DNA of 64,000 nt from Variovorax ginsengisoli. Lineage in GTDB: Bacteria; Pseudomonadota; Gammaproteobacteria; Burkholderiales; Burkholderiaceae_C. This document shows, piece after piece, positions 51,764 through 61,264 of this stretch. The DNA is taken from positions 124,001 through 188,000 of the forward strand of contig NZ_JAUSRO010000001.1 in the NCBI RefSeq assembly GCF_030811835.1, in the 5' to 3' direction. The notes beneath the pieces are model-generated. The model saw nothing but the letters and a program-made list of their open reading frames with translations. It had not been told where the DNA came from and searched no databases. Both the position numbers and the translations under genes were made by a program. The stretch's first letter is position 1. Each line of letters opens with the position of its first letter.

Positions 51764-52798
51764 ATGGCCCGCCGTTCCACCACCTCCGCGCTGACGCGTG
51801 CCTACGCGCGCAACCTGCGCGTGCTCACCAATGCGACGCTGGGCGCCGGCAAGCGCGTCGCGGCGAAGATGCAGCAGGCGGCGGTCCAGCAGAACAAGCC
51901 GCCACCCGGGCCGGGCGAGTGGCTGGCCGGCATGGCGGTCGGCCCGGCCGGGGCGCGGCGCTATCACCTGTACCGGCCGCCCGGCCTGAAGCTGGCCCAG
52001 GGCGAGAAGCTGCCCCTGCTGGTCATGCTGCACGGCTGCGGCCAGACCGGCCGCGACCTCGCCGAGAGCTCGCGCATGAACCGCCTTGCCACGCGCGAGC
52101 GCTTCCTCGTGCTCTACCCCGAGCAGGACCGCATGGTGAATCCGCACGGTTGCTGGAACTGGTACGACACCCGTTCCGGCAAGGCCCGCGCCGAGGCGAC
52201 CACGCTGATGGCTGCGATCGACCAGGTCTGTCTCTTCCATCCGGTGGACCGCGACCGCATCGCCGTCGCCGGGCTCTCGGCTGGTGCGAGCATGGCGGTG
52301 CTGATGGCCACCCACTTTCCCGGCCGCTTCAAGGCCGTGGCGATGCATTCGGGTGTCGCACCCGGCGCGGCGCAGTCGTCGGCCACCGCGCTGGGCGCGA
52401 TGCGCGGCAGGCGTGCGCCGGTGGTGCCAGTCACGGCCGTCGGCAAGGCCATGGGCGCGGCCGCAGTGGGAGCCAGTCTTCCGCCGCTGCTGGTGCTGCA
52501 TGGCGATGCCGACAGCGTGGTTACCGCAGGCAATGCCACCGACACCGCCGCGGTGTGGGCGACCGCCACCGGCGCGCGGCCTGGCGCGCCGCGCATGCTG
52601 CAGCGCGGCCAGCGTCGGCCGATGCGCGTCACCGACTTCACGCGCGACGGACGCACCCGCGTGCGGCTTTGCGAGATCGGCGGCCTGGGCCATGCGTGGA
52701 GCGGCGGCACCTTGCGGCAGGCCTTCAGCGACCCGGCGGGGCCGGACGCTTCGAAGCTGATCTGGGCGTTCGTGTCGAAGCAGTTTCAGGACGCATGA
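51764..52798 (+). CDS. PHB depolymerase-type esterase
   Basis: This 344-residue alpha/beta hydrolase of the short-chain polyhydroxyalkanoate depolymerase type has MLHGCGQTGRDLAESSRMN (oxyanion hole), PHGCWNWYD, nucleophile Ser in VAGLSAGASMAVLMA near residue 172, Asp in LHGDADSVV and His in GLGHAWSGG. No signal peptide is obvious, so it may act on intracellular PHB or soluble esters. It overlaps the LysR gene by four bases (ATGA). Confidence 0.9.
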   Translation: MARRSTTSALTRAYARNLRVLTNATLGAGKRVAAKMQQAAVQQNKPPPGPGEWLAGMAVGPAGARRYHLYRPPGLKLAQGEKLPLLVMLHGCGQTGRDLAESSRMNRLATRERFLVLYPEQDRMVNPHGCWNWYDTRSGKARAEATTLMAAIDQVCLFHPVDRDRIAVAGLSAGASMAVLMATHFPGRFKAVAMHSGVAPGAAQSSATALGAMRGRRAPVVPVTAVGKAMGAAAVGASLPPLLVLHGDADSVVTAGNATDTAAVWATATGARPGAPRMLQRGQRRPMRVTDFTRDGRTRVRLCEIGGLGHAWSGGTLRQAFSDPAGPDASKLIWAFVSKQFQDA

Positions 52799-53745
52799 AC
52801 GTCACGCTTCGCCAGCTCAGGTACTTCGTCGAAATCGCGCGCAGCCGCAGTTTCTCGCGTGCGTCCGAGCACCTGAACATCGCGCAGCCGGCGCTGAGCC
52901 AGAATATCTCGGCGCTGGAAGAAGACCTGGGCAGAAGCTTGTTCGACCGCCGTCCGCGCGGCGTCGAGCTCACCGCCGCGGGACATCGCTTGTTGGCCAG
53001 CGCAATGGAACTGCTGGCGCGTGCCGATGGACTCAAGGGCGACCTCGAAGGCGGCGAAGCGCGCCCAGCCGGCGCGGTGCGTTTGTGGGTGGCAGGCTCG
53101 CTCGCGGGGACGTTGGTCGCGCCGCTGTTCAAGGCTGTAGCGGCGCAGTGTCCTGGCGTCGAGCTCACGGTGCGCGAAGGGCTGTCGTTCGAGGCGCCTG
53201 CGCTGGTTGAATCGGGGCAAGCGCATCTGGCCGTGATGCCCAGCCCGTCGGAACTGCAGGGAATGGAATCGCTGCCTATCTTCGAAGAGCGCTTCATGCT
53301 CTTCGGCGCGCATGCCCTCATGCGCCGCAAGCCGGACGAGATCGCTTTTTCCGATGTCGTGGACTTGCCGCTGGCCGAGCCCGACCGCGCGCACGACCTG
53401 CGCAAGATCATCGAGCGCGCAGCCAATGCCATCGACCGGCGACTCGATGTGCGCTACGAACTCAACAGCCCCGCCATGCTTGTTGGCGTGGTGAAAGAAG
53501 GGCTCGCCTTCTCGATCATGCCTCCCAGCGCATGCCGTGAGGCCGTCGCGGCAAGGGCCATTGCGGGGCGGCCCGTGGTGGGCCCTGAACTCTCGCGCGT
53601 GCAGGCCGTGGTGTGGCCGCGCGACCGGGCCTTGACGGCAGCGGCGTCGGTGGTGCGCGACATGCTCGTCAAGCTGATCCGCGAAATGGTGCAGGACGGC
53701 CGCCTCGAAGGACGCCTGATCGGCTCGACCCATAAGAAAAAATGA
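52795..53745 (+). CDS. LysR-family transcriptional regulator
   Basis: This 316-residue regulator begins MNVTLRQLRYFVEIARSRS, with the helix-turn-helix FSRASEHLNIAQPALSQNISALEEDLG and an effector-binding domain (LWVAGSLAGTLVAPLFKAVAAQCPGVELTV). It ends in a basic tail. The ATG at 52795 overlaps the esterase stop. It precedes the sulfatase cluster by 96 bases in the same orientation and may control it. Confidence 0.92.
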   Translation: MNVTLRQLRYFVEIARSRSFSRASEHLNIAQPALSQNISALEEDLGRSLFDRRPRGVELTAAGHRLLASAMELLARADGLKGDLEGGEARPAGAVRLWVAGSLAGTLVAPLFKAVAAQCPGVELTVREGLSFEAPALVESGQAHLAVMPSPSELQGMESLPIFEERFMLFGAHALMRRKPDEIAFSDVVDLPLAEPDRAHDLRKIIERAANAIDRRLDVRYELNSPAMLVGVVKEGLAFSIMPPSACREAVAARAIAGRPVVGPELSRVQAVVWPRDRALTAAASVVRDMLVKLIREMVQDGRLEGRLIGSTHKKK

Positions 53746-53841
53746 TCTCGTGCCATCCGTAGACGGTATTGGATTTGTCCAGCCCGCGCGATCACAGTCT
53801 TTCCAAAGGGCATGCCCACAGGCCCTCACCGGAGACAAAAA

Positions 53842-55302
53842 ATGGCACAGAAGAACGTCGTGGTCATCATGTCCGATGAACACGATCCACGAATGATGGG
53901 TTGCTCAGGGCATCCTTTCGTCCAAACTCCCAACCTCGACGCGCTTGCCGCGCGCGGCGTGCGCTTCACCAGCGCTTACACGCCCAGCCCCATCTGCGTG
54001 CCGGCGCGCGCGGCCTTCGCCACGGGACAACGCGTGCATCAGCTGCGCCTGTGGGACAACGCGATGCCCTACACGGGAGAGCAACGCGGCTGGGGCCATG
54101 TGTTGCAGCAGCACGGCGTGCGCGTCGAAAGCATCGGCAAGCTGCACTACCGCAACGAAGAAGACCCGGCCGGTTTCGACGCCGAGCATCTGCCGATGCA
54201 CGTCGTCGGTGGGCACGGCATGGTGTGGGCTTCGATCCGCAACCCGTACCGCCCACGCCCCGACGGCCCGCGCATGCTGGGCGAGCGCATCGGCCCGGGC
54301 GAGTCTTCCTACACGCAGTACGACCGCGCTGTGACGCAACGCGCCGTCGAGTGGCTGCAGGACGCCGGAACACGCAAGAGCGAAGCTGAAAGCGAGAGCT
54401 TCGTGCTCTACGTCGGCCTCGTCGCGCCACACTTTCCGCTCGTCGTTCCCGAAGCGTTCTACAAGCTCTATCCGACCGACAAGATGCCCGAGCCCAAGCT
54501 CACGGCGGCCAGCGGCTACCAGCGCCACCCGTGGGTGCAGGCGTACTGCGACTTCATGGGCTCGGACGAGAAATTCGTCGATGAAGCCGAGCGCCTGCGC
54601 GCCTTCTCGGCCTACTATGGCTTGTGCACCTGGCTCGACCACAACGTCGGACAGATCCTCGGTGCGCTAAGTGCTGCCGGCCTGGACGACACGACGCAAG
54701 TGATCTACACCTCGGACCACGGCGACAACCTGGGTGCACGCGGCGTGTGGGGCAAGTCGACGCTGTACGAAGAGAGCGCGAAGGTACCCATGCTGATCGC
54801 CGGCCCCGGCATCGCGCCTTCGGTCTGCGAGACGCCGGTCGACCTGCTCGACCTGTTCCCGACCATCCTGCTGGGGGCTGGCATCGATCCGGCGCCCGAG
54901 ATGGGCGACCGGCCCGGTCGCGCATTGACCGACTTGGCCACATCGGCGCCTGACCTGGAGCGCCCGATCCTCAGCGAATACCACGCAGCCGGCAGCAACT
55001 CCGGCGGTTTCATGTTGCGCAAGGGGCGGTGGAAGTACCACTTCTACGTGGGTTTCGCGCCCGAGCTGTTCGATCTGCAGAACGATCCTGAGGAACTGAA
55101 CGATCTGGCCGCCAGCCCCGCGCATGCGGATGTGATCGCGAAGCTGCACGCGGCCCTGCTTGCCATCTGCGATCCCCTGGCTGTGGATGCCCAGGCACAT
55201 GCCGACCAGGCCGCACTGATCGAACACCATGGTGGCCCCGAAGCGGCGCACAAGCTCGGCTCGTCCACCTCGACGCCCGTCAAGCTCCCCGCTGCGGCCT
55301 GA
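53842..55302 (+). CDS. Sulfatase (choline-sulfatase-like, cytoplasmic)
   Basis: This 486-residue alkaline-phosphatase-superfamily hydrolase cleaves sulfate esters. It has the metal motif NVVVIMSDEHDPRMMGCSGH at the N-terminus and the formylglycine motif CVPARAAFATG (Cys near residue 57 converted by a separate enzyme). VAPHFPL, YTSDHGDNLGARGVWGKSTLYEES and ILSEYHAAG follow. There is no signal peptide. The ATG at 53842 has a GGAGA ribosome site six bases upstream. No formylglycine-generating enzyme gene is nearby. It is followed five bases later by an FAD oxidase gene. Confidence 0.92.
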   Translation: MAQKNVVVIMSDEHDPRMMGCSGHPFVQTPNLDALAARGVRFTSAYTPSPICVPARAAFATGQRVHQLRLWDNAMPYTGEQRGWGHVLQQHGVRVESIGKLHYRNEEDPAGFDAEHLPMHVVGGHGMVWASIRNPYRPRPDGPRMLGERIGPGESSYTQYDRAVTQRAVEWLQDAGTRKSEAESESFVLYVGLVAPHFPLVVPEAFYKLYPTDKMPEPKLTAASGYQRHPWVQAYCDFMGSDEKFVDEAERLRAFSAYYGLCTWLDHNVGQILGALSAAGLDDTTQVIYTSDHGDNLGARGVWGKSTLYEESAKVPMLIAGPGIAPSVCETPVDLLDLFPTILLGAGIDPAPEMGDRPGRALTDLATSAPDLERPILSEYHAAGSNSGGFMLRKGRWKYHFYVGFAPELFDLQNDPEELNDLAASPAHADVIAKLHAALLAICDPLAVDAQAHADQAALIEHHGGPEAAHKLGSSTSTPVKLPAAA

Positions 55303-55306
55303 GCCC

Positions 55307-56668
55307 GTGGACGCGCGTTTTCTCAACGATTGGAGCGGTGTCGCCGCGGGCACGCCAAGCGAAGTCCATCGGCCGACGAACACCGACGAGGTCGCTGCCA
55401 TCGTGCGCCGCTGCCAGGTGCAGAACCAGCGCATCACCGTGCAGGGCGGCATGACAGGCCTTGCCGGTGGCGCGGTGCCGGGCGACGGGGACGTAGTGAT
55501 CAACCTGGAACGCATGAACCGCGTCGAGGAGGTCGACGCGCTCGAAGGGGTGATGCTTGTGCAGGCCGGCGCCACGCTCCAGCAGGTGCAGGAGGCCGCG
55601 GCGCAGCACGGCTGGATGTTCCCGCTCGACCTCGGCGCGCGCGGCAGCTGCCAGGTCGGCGGCAATGCCGCCACCAATGCGGGCGGCATTCGCGTGATCC
55701 GCTACGGCACCATGCGCGATGCGGTGCTCGGCGTGGAGGCCGTGCTGGCCGACGGAACCGTCGTCTCGTCGCTGTCGCGGCTGGTGAAGAACAGCACGGG
55801 CTTCGATCCGCGCTTTCTTTTCATCGGCACCGAAGGGACGTTGGGCATCATCACGCGGCTCACGTTGCGGCTGCAGCCGCCGATGGGCGAGCTGTCGACG
55901 GCCTGGGTGACGGCCTCGCGCTTCGAGGCGCTGCCGGAACTGCTGCGCGGGCTCAAGTTGCGGCTCGGTCCGTCGCTGTGCGCCTTTGAGTTCATGTCGG
56001 GCGCTTTCGTGTCACTGGCCGCTCCGCTGTCTGGCCAGGAGCCGCCGGCCGCCGCGTCGATGCCTTGGCATGTGCTGATCGAAGCCTCGGGCGCGCCCAA
56101 CCGGTCGGCCGATGAAGAACTGCATGCGGCGCTGGCCGATGCGATGGAGGCGGGCCATATCGACGACTGCGCACTGGCGAGCACCATCGCGCACCGGCAG
56201 GCTTTCTGGCGCCTGCGTGAGTCCATCCCCGAGGTGCTCACGCACCTGAAGCCAACAGCCGCGCTCGACATTGGCATGCCGTGGACGCAGACCGCCGACT
56301 ATATGAAAGAGGTCGGTGCAGCGCTCGCCTTGGCGCAGCCCGACGCGCAGCACCTGTTCCTCGGCCACCTGGGCGACCACAACCTGCACCTGATCAGTGG
56401 CCCGGTCGACGCACAGGGCTTGCATGCGGTGGACGAGATCGCCTATCGCGCACTGCGGGGCCGCCACGGCACCATCAGTGCCGAGCACGGCGTGGGCCGC
56501 CTGAAGAAGCCTTACCTTCACATGACGCGCTCGCCTGGCGAGATCGAACTCATGCGGCGCCTCAAGCAGGCGATGGACCCGGCGCAGAGACTGAACCCGG
56601 GCCGGATATTCGACGACGATAAAAACGGAGACACACGATGCAACGCAGAACCGCGCTCGCCACCCTAG
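55307..56668 (+). CDS. FAD-linked oxidase (D-lactate/2-hydroxyglutarate dehydrogenase type)
   Basis: This 453-residue VAO/GlcD-family flavoprotein oxidises a 2-hydroxy acid. FAD-binding blocks are VHRPTNTDEVAAIVRRCQ, GMTGLAGGAVP, GGNAATNAGGIRVIRYG and LFIGTEGTLGIITRLTLRL. Substrate-side HLGDHNLHL and SAEHGVGRLKKPYL lie near the C-terminus. It starts with GTG at 55307, right after the sulfatase stop, and its 3' end overlaps the Bug gene by 31 bases. An oxidised product of the sulfatase substrate is a natural guess for its role. Confidence 0.92.
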   Translation: MDARFLNDWSGVAAGTPSEVHRPTNTDEVAAIVRRCQVQNQRITVQGGMTGLAGGAVPGDGDVVINLERMNRVEEVDALEGVMLVQAGATLQQVQEAAAQHGWMFPLDLGARGSCQVGGNAATNAGGIRVIRYGTMRDAVLGVEAVLADGTVVSSLSRLVKNSTGFDPRFLFIGTEGTLGIITRLTLRLQPPMGELSTAWVTASRFEALPELLRGLKLRLGPSLCAFEFMSGAFVSLAAPLSGQEPPAAASMPWHVLIEASGAPNRSADEELHAALADAMEAGHIDDCALASTIAHRQAFWRLRESIPEVLTHLKPTAALDIGMPWTQTADYMKEVGAALALAQPDAQHLFLGHLGDHNLHLISGPVDAQGLHAVDEIAYRALRGRHGTISAEHGVGRLKKPYLHMTRSPGEIELMRRLKQAMDPAQRLNPGRIFDDDKNGDTRCNAEPRSPP

Positions 56669-57615
56669 GCGCCTCGATGCTGGGCGCCATGGCACCCGCA
56701 TGGGCGCAGGGCTTTCCTAACGCAGCCGTCAAGCTGATCGTGCCGTATTCGGCCGGCGGTGGTGCGGACGCCGTGGCGCGGCTGCTTGCGCTGGGCATGG
56801 GAGAGGAACTCAAGCAGGGGGTGATCGTCGACAACCGCGCGGGCGCAGGCGGCATGGTCGGGGCCGAGGCCGTGGCCAAGGCAGCGCCCGACGGCTACAC
56901 CGTGCTCTTCGCGGGCAATCCCGAACTCACCATCGTGCCGTGGCTGCATCCGAAATTGTCCTATGCGCCGCTGACCGATTTCACACCCCTGGTGTTGGTG
57001 TCCCAGTCGCCGAACGTGCTGGTGGCGAATGCATCGCTGTCGGCGAAGACATTGCGTGCCGCGCTGGAGACCGCGCGCAAGGCGCCCGGCGGCATCACCA
57101 TCGGCACGCCGGGCAACGGTACGCCCCAACATATTGCGGTGGAACTGCTCAAGCAGCAGTCGGGCATGGACATCGTGCATGTGCCCTACAAAGGGGCGAG
57201 CCCGGCCACAGTGGCTGCACTGGGCGGTGAGGTGTCGTTCGCACTCGTCGGCGCGCCGCCGTTGTTACCGCACCTGGCTTCCGGCAAACTCGTCCCGTTG
57301 GCCGTGACGCAACCGAAGCGCTCGCCCCTTCTGCCCGAGGTGCCCACGTTGGGCGAAGCCATCGGCCTGATGCGAGACGACGACTTCGTGGCCTGGTATG
57401 GGGTGCTGGTGCCTTCACGCACGCCGCCCGAGACCGCAAAGCAGCTCGAAAAAGCAGCATTCGCGGTTCTGAAACGCTCCGACACTCAGGCCAAGCTCGC
57501 TTCGCTCGGCACTGACCTCGTCGCGTTGCCCACAGACAAGTTTTCAGAGCGCATGCGCAATGAAAGCAAGCGCTACTCGGAGATCATCCATCGTTTCGGC
57601 ATTAAAGCGGCCTGA
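56638..57615 (+). CDS. Bug/TctC-family periplasmic binding protein
   Basis: This 325-residue receptor has a signal peptide ending at PAWAQG (about residue 24). It has the Bug-family blocks LIVPYSAGGGADAVARLLA, VIVDNRAGAGGMVGAEAVAKAAPDGYTVLF, HVPYKGASPATVAALGGEV and FVAWYGVLVPSRTPPETAKQLEKAA. These bind carboxylated metabolites. No TctA/TctB permease is encoded nearby, so it is an orphan receptor. It has its own GGAG site inside the preceding gene. Confidence 0.92.
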   Translation: MQRRTALATLGASMLGAMAPAWAQGFPNAAVKLIVPYSAGGGADAVARLLALGMGEELKQGVIVDNRAGAGGMVGAEAVAKAAPDGYTVLFAGNPELTIVPWLHPKLSYAPLTDFTPLVLVSQSPNVLVANASLSAKTLRAALETARKAPGGITIGTPGNGTPQHIAVELLKQQSGMDIVHVPYKGASPATVAALGGEVSFALVGAPPLLPHLASGKLVPLAVTQPKRSPLLPEVPTLGEAIGLMRDDDFVAWYGVLVPSRTPPETAKQLEKAAFAVLKRSDTQAKLASLGTDLVALPTDKFSERMRNESKRYSEIIHRFGIKAA

Positions 57616-57708
57616 AGCGGCAGGGGGCGCACGGCTTCCTGGACATGGGGCCGGGCCGTGGAGAGGTCCGGCTTCGCAGTCACCGCGTTATGGGGCAAAG
57701 TCGAACAG

Positions 57709-58626
57709 ATGAGTTTCTCCCCCACTGATATCACCTACTTCCTCGAAGTGGCGCGCCAGAGTCATGTCGGCCGTGCGGCCGATGCCGTGGGCGTGACGCA
57801 GCCCGCGGTCTCCAAGGCAATTCGACGGCTGGAAGACGCCGTCGGCGTTGCGCTGTTCGAGCGTGGCGCGCACGGCGCTCGCCTCACCGCCGAGGGCCAG
57901 CTCTTCCTCGAATCGGCGCGGCGCTTCGACGCCGAGCACATCGAGCTGATGCGTTCCGCCACCGAGCTGCGCGCGCAGCATGCGGGCCTCTTGCGCGTGG
58001 GCCTGACCAATGCGGCCAGCGACGGCCCCGCCGTGCGCGTGCTGTCGGACATGGTCCGCCGTCGGCCCGGTCTGCGCCTGGCGATGGTCATCGGCAAGTC
58101 CGATGCGCTCAACGATGCGGTGGCGAAGGCCGAGCTCGACGTGGCTGTCGTGCCGTCCTATCCGGGCATCTCCTTGAGCTGCGACCAGTTGGCGCTGAGC
58201 GAGGACACGGTGCGCGTCGCTGCACGTATCGACCATCCGCTCGCGCGGCGGACCGCGCTGGCGCCGGCCGACCTGGCTGATTGCGCCTGGGCCATGCCGA
58301 GCCGTCAGAGCGCCGCGCGCCGCCTGGTGACGCAGATCTTCGAGCAGGCCGGCGCACCCGCGCCGCGCGTCACGCTGGAGGCCGACTACATGTCGGACGC
58401 CGCGATGGGGCTGATCGCCAGCACCGATCTGCTGGGCCTGGTGCCAGCCTCGGTGATGCGCGCCTGGCGCGGCCGCGTCGAAGCGTTGCCCTTGCCGATG
58501 CTCGAACTGCGGCGCACGCTGGTGCTGCTCACCCGGCCGCAGGCCCGATGGTCACCGCTGATGGCGGCCTTCCGCGACCAATTGCTGGCGGACAGCGCGC
58601 CGCCTGCTGCGGCCATCCCCCGCTGA
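57709..58626 (+). CDS. LysR-family transcriptional regulator
   Basis: This 305-residue regulator starts at ATG 57709 with SPTDITYFLEVARQSHVGRAADAVGVTQPAVSKAIRRLEDAVGVALFERG, a standard helix-turn-helix. A LysR effector domain follows (LLRVGLTNAASDGPAVRVLSDM). The upstream frame to 57658 adds no conserved sequence. It lies between the two sulfatase/Bug sets, all on the plus strand. Confidence 0.92.
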   Translation: MSFSPTDITYFLEVARQSHVGRAADAVGVTQPAVSKAIRRLEDAVGVALFERGAHGARLTAEGQLFLESARRFDAEHIELMRSATELRAQHAGLLRVGLTNAASDGPAVRVLSDMVRRRPGLRLAMVIGKSDALNDAVAKAELDVAVVPSYPGISLSCDQLALSEDTVRVAARIDHPLARRTALAPADLADCAWAMPSRQSAARRLVTQIFEQAGAPAPRVTLEADYMSDAAMGLIASTDLLGLVPASVMRAWRGRVEALPLPMLELRRTLVLLTRPQARWSPLMAAFRDQLLADSAPPAAAIPR

Positions 58627-58753
58627 TCCCGGCGAGGGGCACGGCGCGTTGCCGCGCATTCCTGTTCGTTATCGGATTCTCTATCGCAGGGAATGGCGTC
58701 TGGCACCGGTCTGGCTAGATTGAAGCGACCTACAGCTTCAGCGAGAACTGACC

Positions 58754-60076
58754 GTGAATCCACCCAACATCGTCCTCATCGTTGCCGACAACCTCGGCTG
58801 GGGCGAACTCGGCTGCTACGGCGGCGGCGCGCTTCGCGGCGCACCCACGCCGCGCATCGACGCACTGGCCCGCCAGGGCCTGCTGCTGCAGAACTTCAAT
58901 GTCGAGAGCGACTGCGTGCCGACCCGGTCCGCGCTGATGAGCGGGCGGCATCCCATCCGCACCGGTTGCCTGCAGTCGGTGCCGCCGGGCCTGCCGCAGG
59001 GCCTCACGCGCTGGGAGGTGACGCTCGCCGAACTGCTGTCGGCGCAGGGCTATGCCACGGCGCACTTCGGCAAGTGGCACCTCGGTGATATCGAGGGCCG
59101 TTATCCGTCGGACCGCGGCTTCGACGAGTGGTATGGCATCCCGCGCACCACCGACGAAAGCCAGTTCACCTCGACGGTCGGCTTCGATCCGTCGGTCGCC
59201 GACATCCCGCACATCATGCGCGGGCGTCGGGGCGAGCCGTCGGAGATCGTGAAGGTCTACGACCTCGACAGCCGCCGCGGCATCGATGCCGAACTCGTCG
59301 AACACTCGCAGGCCTTCATGCAGCGCCACCATGCAGCGCGCAAGCCTTTTTTCCTGTACCTGCCGCTGGTGCACCTGCACTTTCCGACTTTGCCGCATCC
59401 GGACTTCGCGGGGCGCACCGGCGCGGGCGACTTCGCGGATTCGATGGTCGAGATGGACCACCGCGTCGGCCAGATCGTCGACGAGGTCGAGCGGCTCGGC
59501 ATTGCCGACGACACGCTCTTCATCTTTTGCAGCGACAACGGACCGGAGTTCCGTGCGCCGTACCGCGGCACCGCAGGTCCCTGGCGGGGCACGTACCACA
59601 CCGCGATGGAAGGCAGCCTGCGCGTGCCGTTCATCGCGCGCTGGCCGGGCAAGATCGAGCCCGGCCGCATCAGCAACGAAATGGTGCACGTGACCGACCT
59701 CTTCACCACGCTGGCGGCCGTGGCCGGCGCACCGCTACCGGACGACCGCCCCATCGATGGCGTGGACCAGCGCGCCTTCCTCTTCGGCGAAGAAGAGAAG
59801 TCGGCGCGTGAGGGCTTTCTTTTCTACATCAAGAACGACCTGCGTGCGGTGAAATGGCGCGACTGGAAGCTGCACTTCTACTGGGAGCCGGAGGTGAACG
59901 AGGGCAAGGGCAAGCTCGAGTCGCCCTATCTTTTCAACATCACGCGCGACCCCAAGGAAGAGACCGACGTCCTGGTCTTCAACACCTGGGTGCTCGGCCC
60001 CGTCCTGCGCATGGTGCAGGCCTTCAACCAGAGTTGCCAGCAGTTTCCGAACACGCCGCCGGGCAAGGCCGATTGA
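58754..60076 (+). CDS. Sulfatase (arylsulfatase type)
   Basis: This 440-residue sulfatase has PPNIVLIVADNLGWGELGCYGGG at the N-terminus and the formylglycine motif CVPTRSALMSGRHPIRTG (Cys near residue 56). ATAHFGKWHLGD, PLVHLHFPTLPHPDF and FCSDNGPEFRAPYRG follow. It is not a close copy of the sulfatase at 53842, so the two may act on different esters. There is no signal peptide. It starts with GTG at 58754. A second Bug receptor gene follows. Confidence 0.9.
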   Translation: MNPPNIVLIVADNLGWGELGCYGGGALRGAPTPRIDALARQGLLLQNFNVESDCVPTRSALMSGRHPIRTGCLQSVPPGLPQGLTRWEVTLAELLSAQGYATAHFGKWHLGDIEGRYPSDRGFDEWYGIPRTTDESQFTSTVGFDPSVADIPHIMRGRRGEPSEIVKVYDLDSRRGIDAELVEHSQAFMQRHHAARKPFFLYLPLVHLHFPTLPHPDFAGRTGAGDFADSMVEMDHRVGQIVDEVERLGIADDTLFIFCSDNGPEFRAPYRGTAGPWRGTYHTAMEGSLRVPFIARWPGKIEPGRISNEMVHVTDLFTTLAAVAGAPLPDDRPIDGVDQRAFLFGEEEKSAREGFLFYIKNDLRAVKWRDWKLHFYWEPEVNEGKGKLESPYLFNITRDPKEETDVLVFNTWVLGPVLRMVQAFNQSCQQFPNTPPGKAD

Positions 60077-60154
60077 GTGCACGCCATTGGTTTCCCCGGT
60101 CCGCGTTGCTCTGATAGGCACGCTCATTCCCTGTCCTGCATCCTTGGAGTTCCT

Positions 60155-61144
60155 ATGTCTTCCCAATCTTCTTCTCGTCGGCGCCTTGCATTGACCTTGA
60201 TGGCGTGGTCGACGGCCTTCGTGCTGCCGCTGTCCAGCCATGCCGCGGGCGACCCGGCCGCGTGGCCGAATGCGAAACCGATCACCTGGATCGTCGGCTT
60301 CCCGCCGGGTGGCACGGTGGATGTGTTGACCCGTATCGCCGCGCGCAAGCTGGCCGAGAAGACCGGGCAGTCCGTGGTCGTGGACAACCGGCCTGGCGCG
60401 TCAGGGGCACTGGGATTGCAGGCGGCTGCCAAGGCGGCGCCCGATGGCTACACGCTGATCACGGTGCCGGGCCCGATCCTGCATGCCGCTCAGCCGCCAG
60501 AGCTCGGCAAGGAGCTGGTGGCCATCGCGACCCTGGCGCAGGGGCCGATGGTGCTGGTCAGTGGCCTCGCGAATCCGCCGGCCAACGTGGCCGAGCTGGT
60601 CAAGGCGATGCAAAAGGACCCGAAGGCCTGGAGCTACGCCAGCTCGGGCACCGGCACCTCGCAGCATCTTGCCGGTGAACTGTTCAATGTGACGGCTGGG
60701 ACCGCCATGACGCACATCCCGTACAAGGGCGGCGGCCAAGCGGTGGTCGACGTGGTCGGCGGGCAGGTGCCGCTCGCCATGCTGGGCGTGACGCCGGTGC
60801 TGCCGCACATCAAGTCCGGCAAGCTCAAGGCCTATGCCGTGACGACGACCTACCGCATTGAAAGCCTGCCGGACGTGCCGACGATGCAGGAGGCCGGCCT
60901 CAAAGGCTACGACGCCGCGCAGTGGTACGTGGTTGGCGCGCCCAAGGGCCTGCCGGCCGAGCAGGCTGCGCGCTTGAACGCCTGGCTCAACGAGATCGGC
61001 GCGTCCGCGGACATGAAGCCTGCGCTTGTCACCAGCGGCTCGGTTGCCGGCAAGGGCAGCGCCAAGGATGCACAGGACTTCGTCGCGGCCGACACCCGCA
61101 AGTGGAAGGAACTGGCGAAGAAGTCGAAGCTCGACCTCGAATGA
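60155..61144 (+). CDS. Bug/TctC-family periplasmic binding protein
   Basis: This 329-residue receptor has an arginine-rich signal (SRRRLALTLMAWSTAFVLPLSSHA) and Bug blocks WIVGFPPGGTVDVLTRIAARKLAEKTG, VVVDNRPGASGALGLQAAAKAAPDGYTLI, HIPYKGGGQAVVDVVGGQV and WYVVGAPKGLPAEQAARLN. The ATG at 60155 has a GGAG ribosome site; the longer frame from 60077 is rejected. Like the first Bug protein it has no permease partner here and probably binds an organic acid linked to the sulfatase pathway. Confidence 0.92.
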   Translation: MSSQSSSRRRLALTLMAWSTAFVLPLSSHAAGDPAAWPNAKPITWIVGFPPGGTVDVLTRIAARKLAEKTGQSVVVDNRPGASGALGLQAAAKAAPDGYTLITVPGPILHAAQPPELGKELVAIATLAQGPMVLVSGLANPPANVAELVKAMQKDPKAWSYASSGTGTSQHLAGELFNVTAGTAMTHIPYKGGGQAVVDVVGGQVPLAMLGVTPVLPHIKSGKLKAYAVTTTYRIESLPDVPTMQEAGLKGYDAAQWYVVGAPKGLPAEQAARLNAWLNEIGASADMKPALVTSGSVAGKGSAKDAQDFVAADTRKWKELAKKSKLDLE

Positions 61145-61264
61145 CTTGGCGATGCCCCATACGCCACCCGGCGTATTGGTCGGCACCGCTGTAGTCCGGA
61201 CACTCTCTCCATCGTCGGCAAACAGGCTGGCGAACGGTTCTTAAACACCCAGGAGAAGAGTCAC

